A stretch of 34,197 bases of DNA, taken from positions 1 to 34,197 of the forward strand of contig JAADIO010000030.1 of assembly GCA_013151235.1 (NCBI GenBank), given 5' to 3'. This DNA comes from Deltaproteobacteria bacterium (GTDB lineage: Bacteria > CG2-30-53-67). Positions 6,611 through 14,379 of the stretch are shown here, piece by piece. The notes beneath the pieces were generated by a model that worked only from the letters and a program-made list of their open reading frames with translations, had not been told where the DNA came from and did not search any database. The translations under genes were made by a program, and so were the position numbers. The number at the start of each line of letters is the position of its first letter. Position 1 is the first letter of the stretch.

Positions 6611-8902
6611 TCAGGAAGTGAAATCCTCCAGTCTTGACTTGAGGCGGTTCACCGGAATTATGTAAGGATTCTGGGCCTTGAGATAGGGAGTCAAATTGCG
6701 GAAGGCCTTTTCGGCAGCGGCCTTGTCGGAATAAATTCCGCAGAGGACCTTGTAGACCGGTTTCTTGTTCAGACTGCTTTCCACAATGAAGACCTTCTCC
6801 TCCGGTCCGGACGCACGGATGTCTCGTGCGGCATAACTCAGATAGGAGGTCAGCTCGATCTGAATGGAATAGGCATCGTTCGGAGCGTTCCGGATCACAT
6901 CGGACCAGTTGGAAAAAGCCGATTCCAGATTCCCGTCATGAAAACTGGCCAGACCCGCATCATAGGCATTCTCCCAGGGCTCTCTCATGGCGGACACCGG
7001 TGGAGGAACCTCTTCGTCCGCAGTAATCCCGGAAGGGGTCTCCTTTACAGGTGCAGGCTTGGAAGGAGGAGAAGAAGCCTCTTTCACCGGCATGGTTTTG
7101 TCAACAGGAGGCTCCTGCACGGGAGGAATGACGGCAACGGCCTGCTTCTCCGGAACGACCTTCTCAGACGCAGACGGAGCGGATTTCGCAGGAGACTTTG
7201 CTTTTTCCGGGGGAACCGGAATCGCCTCTCCGGCGGTCGTTTCGTTCTTTGCCAGTTCGTGGATGATCTCTTCCGGTGTCTTCGTCTCGACCTGCTCCTC
7301 GGGGGGAACCGCAACCGCTGATTTTTCCGTCCGGATCTCCTTTGCCTTCTTTGCATAGAAAAGGGCCATGGCACCGAACAGAAGAATGAGTACAACAACA
7401 GGAATCCCGACCAGGAGCGGCCATTTCTTCTTTTTCTTTTCCGGTCCACCTGCCGGAAGGGATCCTTCCTCCCGGGACATATCCTCCACCTCCGTCGCTT
7501 CCCCTTCCGCCTCCTTTTCCACGGCCTCTTCCAGAACCGCTTCCTGGTCCGGAGTCAGGACTTCCTCCTGAGGCTCTCCTCCTTCAGCCGCGGTTTCTTC
7601 TTCCCCGGCAAACGCTTCGTCAGAGATTTCTTCTTCCTCCGCCTTTTCAGGATCCTCCTGCATAGTCGTTTCTTCCGCTTCCAGCCCCGCGTCGTTATCC
7701 GCCGCAGATGTTACGAGCACCGCTTCGTCTTCCCCTTCCATTTCCTCTCGAAGCCCCTCCTCTGCTGCGGCCTCTTCTTCATCGCCGGCAGGCGCTTCCG
7801 GTTCGGCTGCGACCTCTTCTTCATCCGGGGCAGGCGCTTCCGGTTCGTCAACCGCCTCCCCGACCGCTTCATCCACGGCGGCATCGATCAACTCCGTTAC
7901 CTCCTCCGCTGCCTCTTCCTCCTCCATCTCATCCTGAGGGGGAAGGAGTTCCTCATCCAGCTCATCCGGCGGCAGCTCCGTTTCCGCAGCCTCTCCTTCC
8001 TCAAGGGACTCTTCCCCCTCCGCAGCTTCCGGCATGAGATCATCCATGACCGAAGCAAGGGAGGCCTGATCCAGTTCCGGGATCTCTTCCTGCGTCTCTT
8101 CCCCGGACACGGCCTCCTGCCGTGCCGTCTCTTTCTTTTCCTCTTCCGCCTTTTCTTTCTTTTCCGGCTCCACCGGAACCTGCAGACGGACAACACCGAG
8201 ATTATAAAGGGTATAGAGGATCTTTTTCGTCAACTCCGGATCGAGTGAAACGGAATCGATCACCTCCTGCACCGTTATCCCATCAACCAGGACCTCTAAA
8301 ACCTCCCGGTCTGCTCCCTGAAAGCTCAGTTCCTCGGAACGATAGCTGAGTTCCGTCGGTTTCAGCACCTGATCGGTTCTGCCGAGAATCCGGTCGATCA
8401 GCCCTTCTTTCCGGATCTGGCGGACCCCTTCCGAAATCAGCTTGGAAAATTTCACATGGAAACGGGGAAGTCCGGGCGGCACCAGACCGGCGGCCTCCCT
8501 CTCTTCAAAAGAATAGGTCCCCTCCTCCCAGGCGAAGAGAGAAAAGAGGATCGAGATGAACTGGTATTTGGTGTTGGCGTAGAGTTCATCCTGGGAGAGA
8601 ATCCCTTTGCGGGTGATGATCTGACCGAAATTGTCGCCGCTGTCCTTCCGGGACTCGAGGATGACTTCATCAAGCTGGGCACGGGAAATCTTTCCCCGTT
8701 TACAGAGAATCTCTCCCAAGAGTTCCTTCTTGATATTCGAACGGGAGGCGATCGGCTCACCGTTCAGGAAGAAGGAGCGCTTGACGATCTTCCCTTTCTG
8801 GGCGACCAGAATGCCCGTTTTCCCAGACTTGCGGATCTCCGCCAGAAGGGCGGGAAAGGACTTTTCCTGAAACGTTCCGTTCAGCATGACGTCTTCAGTC
8901 AT
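6611..8902 (-). CDS. DUF4388 (PATAN-like) protein with Glu-rich region, TM segment and SPOR-like C-terminus
   Basis: About 763 residues. Residues 1-165 (MLNGTFQEKSFPALLAEI..., KTGILVAQKGKIVKRSFFLNG) match the DUF4388/PATAN-type domain common in deltaproteobacterial signalling and motility proteins. Residues 165-250 look like a further helical/winged-helix region. Residues ~255-490 are an extremely Glu/Ala/Pro-rich, low-complexity stretch. A Lys run (KKKKKW) precedes a single transmembrane segment at about 490-515, placing the acidic part in the cytoplasm. The rest is Pro/Lys-rich, then a TPR-like stretch (DGNLESAFSNW) and a C-terminal SPOR-like fold (YKVLCGIYSDKAAAEKAF). This architecture would let a cytoplasmic module sense or bind the periplasm or peptidoglycan. 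Start: an in-frame GTG at 8905 directly precedes the ATG at 8902; GGGGG lies 5 bases before the ATG. Exact function unknown. Confidence 0.8.
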   Translation of the reverse strand: MTEDVMLNGTFQEKSFPALLAEIRKSGKTGILVAQKGKIVKRSFFLNGEPIASRSNIKKELLGEILCKRGKISRAQLDEVILESRKDSGDNFGQIITRKGILSQDELYANTKYQFISILFSLFAWEEGTYSFEEREAAGLVPPGLPRFHVKFSKLISEGVRQIRKEGLIDRILGRTDQVLKPTELSYRSEELSFQGADREVLEVLVDGITVQEVIDSVSLDPELTKKILYTLYNLGVVRLQVPVEPEKKEKAEEEKKETARQEAVSGEETQEEIPELDQASLASVMDDLMPEAAEGEESLEEGEAAETELPPDELDEELLPPQDEMEEEEAAEEVTELIDAAVDEAVGEAVDEPEAPAPDEEEVAAEPEAPAGDEEEAAAEEGLREEMEGEDEAVLVTSAADNDAGLEAEETTMQEDPEKAEEEEISDEAFAGEEETAAEGGEPQEEVLTPDQEAVLEEAVEKEAEGEATEVEDMSREEGSLPAGGPEKKKKKWPLLVGIPVVVLILLFGAMALFYAKKAKEIRTEKSAVAVPPEEQVETKTPEEIIHELAKNETTAGEAIPVPPEKAKSPAKSAPSASEKVVPEKQAVAVIPPVQEPPVDKTMPVKEASSPPSKPAPVKETPSGITADEEVPPPVSAMREPWENAYDAGLASFHDGNLESAFSNWSDVIRNAPNDAYSIQIELTSYLSYAARDIRASGPEEKVFIVESSLNKKPVYKVLCGIYSDKAAAEKAFRNLTPYLKAQNPYIIPVNRLKSRLEDFTS
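7771..7847 (-). repeat. 42-bp tandem repeat inside the Glu-rich coding region
   Basis: The segment starting CCTCTTCTTCATC at 7771 recurs at 7813 with a 42-base period, including GGCAGGCGCTTCCGGTTCG in both copies. It encodes two PEAPAxDEEE units and shows that the acidic region grew at least partly by in-frame duplication. Confidence 0.65.
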
Positions 8903-8950
8903 CACAGCCCCCGGGATCGGTTTTTGTATTATTTACGAAAGGTTAGAGAC

Positions 8951-8979
8951 AATATATCGCACAAGTTCTTAAAATGCAA
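8951..8979 (-). promoter_or_regulatory. Probable promoter of the DUF4388 gene
   Basis: On the minus strand TTGCAT (8974-8979) and TATATT (8951-8956) are separated by exactly 17 bases in an AT-rich gap, about 50 bases before the gene start. This is a good sigma70-type match. Confidence 0.5.
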
Positions 8980-9058
8980 GAGGGAATCATTCGATGCACC
9001 CATCATTTTTTCAGTCTCCCCCGGCGCAGTATCCTGCACACAGGAAGTCCGATCGGCA

Positions 9059-9832
9059 TCAGTCCCACTGGTGGAGATGGAAGTGTTCGTGATCGACCGG
9101 ACCGTGAGCGTGACGGTGGGAATGAACGAGGTTCGCCTCGATCAGCTTCTCCATATCGTTGAGGAACGGAGCGAGTTCTCCGTCGTATATGAGCCTGTGT
9201 TCCTCGGAGAGGATCAGGCATCGTGTGCCGAGTTCCTGGGCGAGGCTCAAGTTATGCGTGGTGATCAGGGTGGTCAGATCAAGCTCCGACAGGAAATCGA
9301 TGAGCCGGCCGGTCGATCTCGGATCGAGACTCGAGGTCGGTTCATCGAGAAGGAGGGTCGCAGGTTCCACGGCAAGGAGCGAGGCCAGACAGACCTTCTG
9401 CTTCTCCCCGCCGCTCAGGTTAAAGGGGGGGCGATCCAGGTAGCGGGAGAGTCCGAGCCGGTCCGCCCAGTGCCGGACCCGATCCTCTATGTCCTCCATC
9501 CCGAGCTGCCGCGGTCCGAAGGCGATCTCGTCGAAGACCGTGGGGTTGAAGATCATCATGTCCGGATTCTGGAAGAGGAGGACCACTTCAGAGCGGAACC
9601 GGCGGTTGAACCCCTTCCGGCGCAGGAGCTTCCGGGTAAGCGGATCGCCGCGATAGGTGACCCTCCCCCGTTCCGGGAAGAGCAGGCCGTCCAGGATCTT
9701 CAGCAGGGTTGACTTTCCGCTCCCGTTGACACCGAGGAGGACGACCTTTTCCTTCTCCTCCACGCGGAAGGAGAGATCCTCAAGGACTGTCCGGTCGCCG
9801 TATGAAAATGCAATCTGTTCGACCTCAATCAT
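9059..9832 (-). CDS. nikO: Nickel/cobalt ECF transporter ATP-binding protein
   Basis: A 257-residue ABC ATPase (A component). It has Walker A at 34-42 (GVNGSGKST), a Q-loop (FQNPD), the signature LSGGEKQK, Walker B (LLLDEP) and a switch His (ITTH). The C-terminal ~22 residues are unusually His-rich (HSHRHAHG, HEHFHLH), typical of metal-handling NikO/CbiO proteins and probably metal-binding. It powers uptake together with the T component upstream, whose 3' end it overlaps by 8 bases. It is the last gene of the porin-nikMNQO series. CbiO (cobalt) is an alternative name; nikR in the same gene series favours nickel. Confidence 0.93.
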   Translation of the reverse strand: MIEVEQIAFSYGDRTVLEDLSFRVEEKEKVVLLGVNGSGKSTLLKILDGLLFPERGRVTYRGDPLTRKLLRRKGFNRRFRSEVVLLFQNPDMMIFNPTVFDEIAFGPRQLGMEDIEDRVRHWADRLGLSRYLDRPPFNLSGGEKQKVCLASLLAVEPATLLLDEPTSSLDPRSTGRLIDFLSELDLTTLITTHNLSLAQELGTRCLILSEEHRLIYDGELAPFLNDMEKLIEANLVHSHRHAHGPVDHEHFHLHQWD

Positions 9833-10379
9833 TCCGAAACCCCCTCGATTTCATTGCAAGTGTAATCTCTCTCGAATTGCGGATGGAGCGGTCGAGGAAG
9901 AGATAGACCGCGGAAGATACGAAACGGTAGAGATCTCGCCTTCCCGGACGAATGATCGTTCGGCTCTTCATGGAGAGGAGAAGCTCGGAAAGAAGCCTCC
10001 GGAAGGTGAGGATCTGGCTGTAGGAGAGGGTCAGGAGGAATGTAAGAGTCTTCGAGAAGGAGAGGGCGGAAAAGAGGTTGACCCGTTCGATCAGCAGGAA
10101 GGTGGAGAAGGTCAAAAGATAAGTCCGTGCATTGATCAAAAGAAGGGGCGCAAGAAAAGGGGCGCCCCGGGTCATAGAGAGGAGCATATAAGAAATCGAT
10201 ACGGCCGAGTTGAAGAGGAGAAGGGCGAAGAAGGTCCTCTTCGCAAGCCTGAAAAACGAGCGGCCGGAAAACACCGCCAGCACAATGGCAGCACCCGCCA
10301 TGACCGCCATGCCGTGGAAAGAGGTAAGAAAGAGAACACCGGCAAGATAAAGGAGAAAACAAACGGAATCCCGGTTCAC
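9825..10379 (-). CDS. nikQ: ECF transporter transmembrane (T) component, NikQ/CbiQ type
   Basis: A 184-residue protein with several hydrophobic segments and the C-terminal coupling helices: a KSRTIIRPGRR region and the final AMKSRGF. These correspond to the two Arg/Gly-containing ATPase-coupling motifs of EcfT proteins. It is shorter than typical CbiQ (~220-260 residues), mainly at the N-terminus. It overlaps nikN upstream by 4 bases and nikO downstream by 8, so translation is coupled. It joins NikM/NikN to the NikO ATPase in the inner membrane. Confidence 0.85.
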   Translation of the reverse strand: MNRDSVCFLLYLAGVLFLTSFHGMAVMAGAAIVLAVFSGRSFFRLAKRTFFALLLFNSAVSISYMLLSMTRGAPFLAPLLLINARTYLLTFSTFLLIERVNLFSALSFSKTLTFLLTLSYSQILTFRRLLSELLLSMKSRTIIRPGRRDLYRFVSSAVYLFLDRSIRNSREITLAMKSRGFRND

Positions 10380-10684
10380 TTCCGCCCCCTCCCGTCAAAC
10401 CTGCTCCAGGCAAAAAAGATCCCGAAGATCAGAACGATTCCGATTACCGCCGACAGGTAATATCCGAGTACGGCGCCGTGCCCCTCCAACTGATATCCGG
10501 AAATCGGGGCTTGGTACCACGAGGCGAAGTGCCGGAGCCGCTCCGGGATAAAACCGAGGAGCGTCCTGTAATAGTCCGCCTCCCATTCTCCCCAGGCCGG
10601 ACTGGTCGTCAGAAGCCCCAAGGGCACGAGCAGGAGGAAGAGGCCGATGAGCAGATAGAGCTTTTTTACATTATTCTTCTTCAT
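10376..10684 (-). CDS. nikN: Small membrane subunit of nickel/cobalt ECF transporter (NikN/CbiN, PDGLE-related)
   Basis: A 102-residue protein with an N-terminal transmembrane helix (~9-26), a periplasmic loop and a C-terminal helix (~73-92). This is the topology of NikN/CbiN-type accessory subunits that assist the M component. The loop starts LTTSPAWGEWE where PDGLE-domain proteins normally carry the PDGLE motif, and APISGYQ stands for the usual second conserved site, so it is a divergent member. It overlaps nikM by 14 bases and nikQ by 4. Position between M and Q genes is the main support for the role. Confidence 0.75.
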   Translation of the reverse strand: MKKNNVKKLYLLIGLFLLLVPLGLLTTSPAWGEWEADYYRTLLGFIPERLRHFASWYQAPISGYQLEGHGAVLGYYLSAVIGIVLIFGIFFAWSRFDGRGRK

Positions 10685-11348
10685 CTCTCACCTCCACAGG
10701 AAAGCCCTCCGGACGGATCCGCCGGACGAAGTTCAGGACCAGGACCGTAAAAATTCCCTCCGCCACGCCGAAGAAGAGCATGTGTGCACCGACCAGGGCC
10801 GGGACGGTCACCGAAATCGGAAAAGGAAAGAAGAGCGGTTTCCCGGCCGAGTCGGCGGCGATCACCGGCTGAATTCCGAGGGCCAGCGCAATCCCGACCG
10901 ACGCGAGGACGATGCTCGACCACCCGGAGAGAAACGCGGCGACGGAACGCCGGATCCGCTTCTCAAGAAACGGATAGAGCCAGGCGGCCGTAAAGGCGGC
11001 GATGCAGCCCATGGTCAGGGCATTGATCGGGAAGGAGGTGATCCCCCCGTCCCCGAAGAGGAGCGCCTGGATCAAAAGGACCAGGCTCACGGAGAGAAAG
11101 CCGGTCCAGGGACCGAAGAGGATGGCGATCACCGCCGTCCCGATGGCGTGCCCGCTCGTCCCGCCGGGGATCGGGATGTTCAACATCATGATCATGAAGG
11201 ACAGCGCGGTCAGGGCCGATATGAATGGAAGCGTCTCCTCGTTAAGGAGCCTCCTGACCCGCCGGAAGGCATGGACCCACAGCGGCACCGCGACAGCGTA
11301 TGCCGGCAGATAGGTCACAGGTGAGAGATACCCGTCCGGAATGTGCAT
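10671..11348 (-). CDS. nikM: Nickel/cobalt ECF transporter substrate-binding S component, NikM/CbiM
   Basis: A 225-residue membrane protein. The invariant N-terminus MHIPDGYLSP is present: in this family Met1, His2 and a later His form the square-planar metal site, and His67 (GGTSGHAIGTA) is at the expected place. Six to seven hydrophobic segments follow. It binds Ni(II) or Co(II) in the inner membrane and works with NikN, NikQ and NikO encoded directly downstream. It starts 46 bases after the porin stop with no obvious promoter between, so it is probably in one transcript with the porin. Nickel is favoured by the neighbouring nikR. Confidence 0.93.
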   Translation of the reverse strand: MHIPDGYLSPVTYLPAYAVAVPLWVHAFRRVRRLLNEETLPFISALTALSFMIMMLNIPIPGGTSGHAIGTAVIAILFGPWTGFLSVSLVLLIQALLFGDGGITSFPINALTMGCIAAFTAAWLYPFLEKRIRRSVAAFLSGWSSIVLASVGIALALGIQPVIAADSAGKPLFFPFPISVTVPALVGAHMLFFGVAEGIFTVLVLNFVRRIRPEGFPVEVRDEEE

Positions 11349-11394
11349 TGGTCTTCTCCTTTCAGTCGATATGGACCTGTCACAAACAGATCAT

Positions 11395-12678
11395 TTAAAA
11401 ACTCACATTCAGCCGGAGGCTTGCCACCCAGATCGACTCGAGGTCGCCCGACCCCAGCGGGTTTTTCGTGTACTGCAAATCCGGAGTCAACGACAGGGTC
11501 TCCGTGACCTGGCGCCGGTAGAAGAGCTCGGAAATCAAAAGACCCTTTTCATAAAGAGTAAGGTTCCTCCCGCCGACGCTCCACTTCTTCTTTGCTGCGT
11601 CACTCGACCTGATCGTCCCCGCAGCAAAACCGAACGTGTCGCGCCCGCTTGCAAAAGAAAGTCCCAGATTGTAGAACCGGGAAAAGTCAAGGACCGACTT
11701 TTCCCCCGCAGAATAGCGGCCGAAAAGGGTCAGGTGTTCAGTGAGATGCTGATCGAAACTCAGGCCGAACCCCTGGTTGTTGTCGGTGCCGGTCCCGTCG
11801 AGACGATCAAAATCGGTCGTATCCTTCCAGCCGTAGAGCCGGTAGTTCCCCTCTTTTCCTGCCGGTGCGACATGCCATCCGATTTCGGCGGCATAGACCG
11901 TGGAAAAATCATCAGACCGGGCGAAGAGGCGGTCCTGGGCGTAGCTCCTGTCGTCCCCTTCAACGTAGAGGAGTGTCCCGTAAAAACCGTGTACGAAATT
12001 ATAGGTGATCCGCATGCCGGGGACAAAACTCGGAAGGCCGGTAATCGGGCTGTCGTAGAATGCCGCATTCATGAACTGCTCCGTCTCGTCGCCGGCGGCT
12101 TCGTTTGTGTCGATATAGAGGGTGCCGTCCAGAAGACCGAAGGTCCAGATCAGGCGGCCATCAAGGAACTTCCCCTCGTACCAGGCCTCAAGAAGTTTGT
12201 TGTTATCGTGCAGATCCTGTTCCGTGTAGTGCGCAAAGGGAGTAAGCCCGGAGGCCTCGGTCATCTCCGGGATGACCCCGTCCCCCTTCGCCATGGAGAG
12301 ATGGGCCGAGGCGAGACCGTGCATTCCGACCGGATATTCGATGAAGAGGTCGAAGTTGCTCGACATGTCGAGCCGCTCTTTGGTATCAAGCGGATCAGAG
12401 GCGGTCACACCGGTCCGGTTCAGGTCCGACGCGACATCGGAGTAGCCGGACGTCCCGGAGAGCACGGAAAGGATCCCGCCGGAGAAGGCCACCCGTTCAT
12501 ACCACGGGTGTTCGGAGGCGGGGAGTGGTTTTCCCTTCAGGACCTTCTCTTCGAGCGCCCGGATCCGTTTCCGAAGCTCCCGAGTCTCCGGCGTGTCGTC
12601 CGCCCAAACGGGGCGCACTAATACCGCGGCCATTAATATCGACAGAACCAGAATCCCCGCCATCCTCCTTCGCACCAT
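11395..12678 (-). CDS. OprB-family outer-membrane porin (probable nickel-linked porin)
   Basis: 427 residues from the ATG at 12678, preceded by AAAGGAGAATACG; a frame open to 12705 lacks support. A signal peptide (VLVRPVWA|DD) is followed by a short coiled stretch (ELRKRIRALEEKV) and then a beta-rich body. Features of the carbohydrate-selective porin OprB family are seen, such as NNKLLEAWYEGKFLDGRL, FGLLDGTLYIDTN and FMNAAFYDSP. The terminal residue is Phe (RLNVSF), as in outer-membrane barrels. Although the family is named for sugars, this one lies between nikR and nikMNQO on the same strand, with a NikR-type half-site in front, so a role in nickel entry across the outer membrane is inferred. 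Confidence 0.85.
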   Translation of the reverse strand: MVRRRMAGILVLSILMAAVLVRPVWADDTPETRELRKRIRALEEKVLKGKPLPASEHPWYERVAFSGGILSVLSGTSGYSDVASDLNRTGVTASDPLDTKERLDMSSNFDLFIEYPVGMHGLASAHLSMAKGDGVIPEMTEASGLTPFAHYTEQDLHDNNKLLEAWYEGKFLDGRLIWTFGLLDGTLYIDTNEAAGDETEQFMNAAFYDSPITGLPSFVPGMRITYNFVHGFYGTLLYVEGDDRSYAQDRLFARSDDFSTVYAAEIGWHVAPAGKEGNYRLYGWKDTTDFDRLDGTGTDNNQGFGLSFDQHLTEHLTLFGRYSAGEKSVLDFSRFYNLGLSFASGRDTFGFAAGTIRSSDAAKKKWSVGGRNLTLYEKGLLISELFYRRQVTETLSLTPDLQYTKNPLGSGDLESIWVASLRLNVSF

Positions 12679-12718
12679 CGTATTCTCCTTTCTTTTGATT
12701 AACATGATTTTCAGGTTC

Positions 12719-12725
12719 GTGTTAC
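12719..12725 (-). promoter_or_regulatory. NikR-type half-site upstream of the porin
   Basis: GTGTTAC (GTAACAC on the minus strand) is identical to the better arm of the operator upstream of nikR and lies 41 bases before the porin start. The expected partner arm is poor (about 4 of 7 at a 15-base spacing), so this is a half-site or a weak operator. Confidence 0.4.
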
Positions 12726-12771
12726 CACCCGTGAAAAAAAATAACCGCAGACGGACTTTTCCAAACCCTTT

Positions 12772-13191
12772 TCAGGCAAGCCCTTTGCCCGCCGTTGCCA
12801 GCGTCAACTTCCCGTGCTTCACCCCCTTCGTCCCGATCAGCCGGTCGGCCAGTTGCCGGATCTTATTCGCTTTCCCCCTGACGACAAGGACCTCAAGGCA
12901 GTTGCGGGCATCCATGTGTACATGCATGGAGGAGATAATCAACTCGTGGTGGCCGTGCTGCATGTGGGTCAGGTGGTCGGAGAGCTCCCGCGTCTCATGA
13001 TTATAGACGAGGGTGATCGTCCCGACCGTTTCCTTCGTCCCCACGGTCCACTCCTCCCGGACAAGCCGGTCCCGAATCAGGTCCCGGATTGCCTCGGAAC
13101 GGCTCCCGTACCCCTTGCCGTGAATGAGATGATCGAACCGCTCTAAAAGTTCCGTCTCGATGGAGACGCCGAAACGCGTAATTCCCGACAT
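12772..13191 (-). CDS. nikR: Nickel-responsive transcriptional regulator
   Basis: 139 residues from the ATG at 13191, with AGGGA 6 bases before it. The N-terminal ribbon-helix-helix ([19 protein letters not shown]...[14 protein letters not shown]) binds DNA. The C-terminal ACT-like domain carries all four nickel ligands: H79, H90, H92 and C98, equal to H76/H87/H89/C95 of E. coli NikR. With nickel bound, NikR usually represses nickel uptake genes. A NikR-type operator covers its own promoter, so autoregulation is likely. The genes downstream (porin, nikMNQO) are the obvious targets. It follows tonB by about 50 bases. Confidence 0.96.
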   Translation of the reverse strand: MSGITRFGVSIETELLERFDHLIHGKGYGSRSEAIRDLIRDRLVREEWTVGTKETVGTITLVYNHETRELSDHLTHMQHGHHELIISSMHVHMDARNCLEVLVVRGKANKIRQLADRLIGTKGVKHGKLTLATAGKGLA

Positions 13192-13207
13192 GATTTCCCT
13201 CAAGTTT

Positions 13208-13234
13208 GTGTTACTTTTATAATAATTATAACAC
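13208..13234. promoter_or_regulatory. NikR-type operator
   Basis: GTGTTAC (13208-13214) and ATAACAC (13228-13234) form an inverted repeat with a 13-base spacer; 6 of 7 arm positions pair. GTGTTAC-type inverted repeats are the known NikR operators of deltaproteobacteria. It lies 16 bases before nikR and overlaps the promoter at 13216-13244. Confidence 0.75.
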
Positions 13235-13244
13235 GGAATGTCAA
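13216..13244 (-). promoter_or_regulatory. Promoter of nikR
   Basis: On the minus strand TTGACA (13239-13244) and TATAAA (13216-13221) are 17 bases apart, a near-consensus sigma70 promoter. The -35 box overlaps the tonB stop codon and the -10 box and spacer lie within the NikR operator. Confidence 0.7.
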
Positions 13245-13960
13245 GGATTATTTTTCAGCCGGTAACGGATGCGGACCTCCATGGGAAGTCCCCCCTCCCT
13301 GCGGCACCCCGGCGGCGGCGGTGGAAAAGGCGCGGCCCTGCGGAGAGAGGTAAGCGCCGCATCCCGGAGAATCCTCCCGCCGGTGGAACCGGGCGCCGCC
13401 CCTTCCTCCCGGACCCCACCATCCGGCAGGAGCAGAAACCGCAGGATTACATCCCCTTCGATCCTCCTTCGTCTTGCGCGAAAGGGATACCGTTTCTCCC
13501 CCGCGATCCGTTCCAGGATCAACGTCCTGTACGCGTCGGGGACCCCTTCTTCTCCCCGTCTTGCCGCCGGGGCGGACCGGCCGGCAATGTGGTATTCACC
13601 GGCCGCGGCAGCCAAAGGAACCGGATCCTGCTCCTTCTCCCTGATCAGGTTTCCGGCATCGGAGGGAAGAGGCCGGACGTTCCTTCTCTCTTCACTATGC
13701 GCTTTCATCCTCTTTGCGACGGGAGACAAGACCCGCCTCTTCCCGGCCCTCCGGCGCCGCGCGACGGCGGGACGTGGAGCGGCCCCTTTCCTGCAGCGGG
13801 CCAAAGCTCCGCCGGTCCCCTCCGCCTCTTTCACGATCCGCAGCGGGATAAGGACGCCGGACCCGGTTCCGGTCAGCAAGGGCGGGCGCCACGGGGCGGC
13901 CATCAGCAGGAAACCGTGCAGGAGGAGGGAGAGGAGCAGCGCTACATGAACAGGTCTCAT
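13241..13960 (-). CDS. tonB: TonB energy-transducing protein
   Basis: A 239-residue protein with an N-terminal membrane anchor ([15 protein letters not shown]) containing the SxxxH motif that contacts ExbB/ExbD, a periplasmic linker, and a C-terminal TonB domain at about 150-236 ([42 protein letters not shown]). It transmits the proton-motive force to the outer-membrane receptor. The linker is Arg/Ala-rich (RRRRAGKRR) instead of the usual Pro/Glu/Lys repeats. Its start overlaps the exbD stop by 4 bases. It is probably dedicated to the BtuB-like receptor encoded in the same operon. Confidence 0.9.
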   Translation of the reverse strand: MRPVHVALLLSLLLHGFLLMAAPWRPPLLTGTGSGVLIPLRIVKEAEGTGGALARCRKGAAPRPAVARRRRAGKRRVLSPVAKRMKAHSEERRNVRPLPSDAGNLIREKEQDPVPLAAAAGEYHIAGRSAPAARRGEEGVPDAYRTLILERIAGEKRYPFRARRRRIEGDVILRFLLLPDGGVREEGAAPGSTGGRILRDAALTSLRRAAPFPPPPPGCRREGGLPMEVRIRYRLKNNP

Positions 13961-14379
13961 TTCCCTTCTCCGCCCCTCGCCCCTTTCCGCCTGCCCGCGA
14001 TGAAGAGGGCATCCGCCCCCGCCCCGGAGACCGACTCCAGGACATGTACCACAACGCCGTAGGGGGCATGCTCGTCGCCACGGATTACGACGGTCTTCGT
14101 CCCCTTCCTTCCCATCTCCCTGCGCAGGAGGGCGGCAAGATCATCCTCGCCGGCCCTCCGGCCGTCCAGGGAGGTCCCGCCGGAGCGGTCAATCGTAAGG
14201 ACGATCCGATTCCCTCTTTCGGATCTCCCGCGGCCGATCTCCGGGAGGTCGATCCCGAGGTTCAACGGGGCCGTGAAGCTCGCAGTCAGGAGGAAGAAGA
14301 CGAGGAGGAGGAAGACCATGTCAATCAACGGGGTCATGTCAAACCCGGCCGGGATTCGGCGTCTCTTCCTAAACTCCAT
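13957..14379 (-). CDS. exbD: ExbD/TolR-family proton-channel subunit
   Basis: 140 residues with one N-terminal transmembrane helix (DMTPLIDMVFLLLVFFLL) carrying the essential Asp, here D20 (D25 of E. coli ExbD), then a periplasmic ExbD domain with LNLGIDLPE and the family-typical VVIRGDEHAPYG. With ExbB it forms the proton channel that drives TonB. It overlaps exbB by 11 bases and tonB by 4, so the three are translationally coupled. Position with tonB favours ExbD over TolR. Confidence 0.93.
   Translation of the reverse strand: MEFRKRRRIPAGFDMTPLIDMVFLLLVFFLLTASFTAPLNLGIDLPEIGRGRSERGNRIVLTIDRSGGTSLDGRRAGEDDLAALLRREMGRKGTKTVVIRGDEHAPYGVVVHVLESVSGAGADALFIAGRRKGARGGEGK

Noticed and set aside
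11341-12621. 426-codon + strand open frame opposite the porin
   Set aside because: Antisense to a porin with signal peptide, RBS and C-terminal Phe; composition (Pro/Gly/Arg-rich) is typical of a shadow frame.
12738-12752. Possible intrinsic terminator after nikR (T-run on the minus strand)
   Set aside because: The run of eight T follows only a 3-bp stem (CCG/CGG); too weak to call a terminator, so nikR-porin readthrough remains possible.
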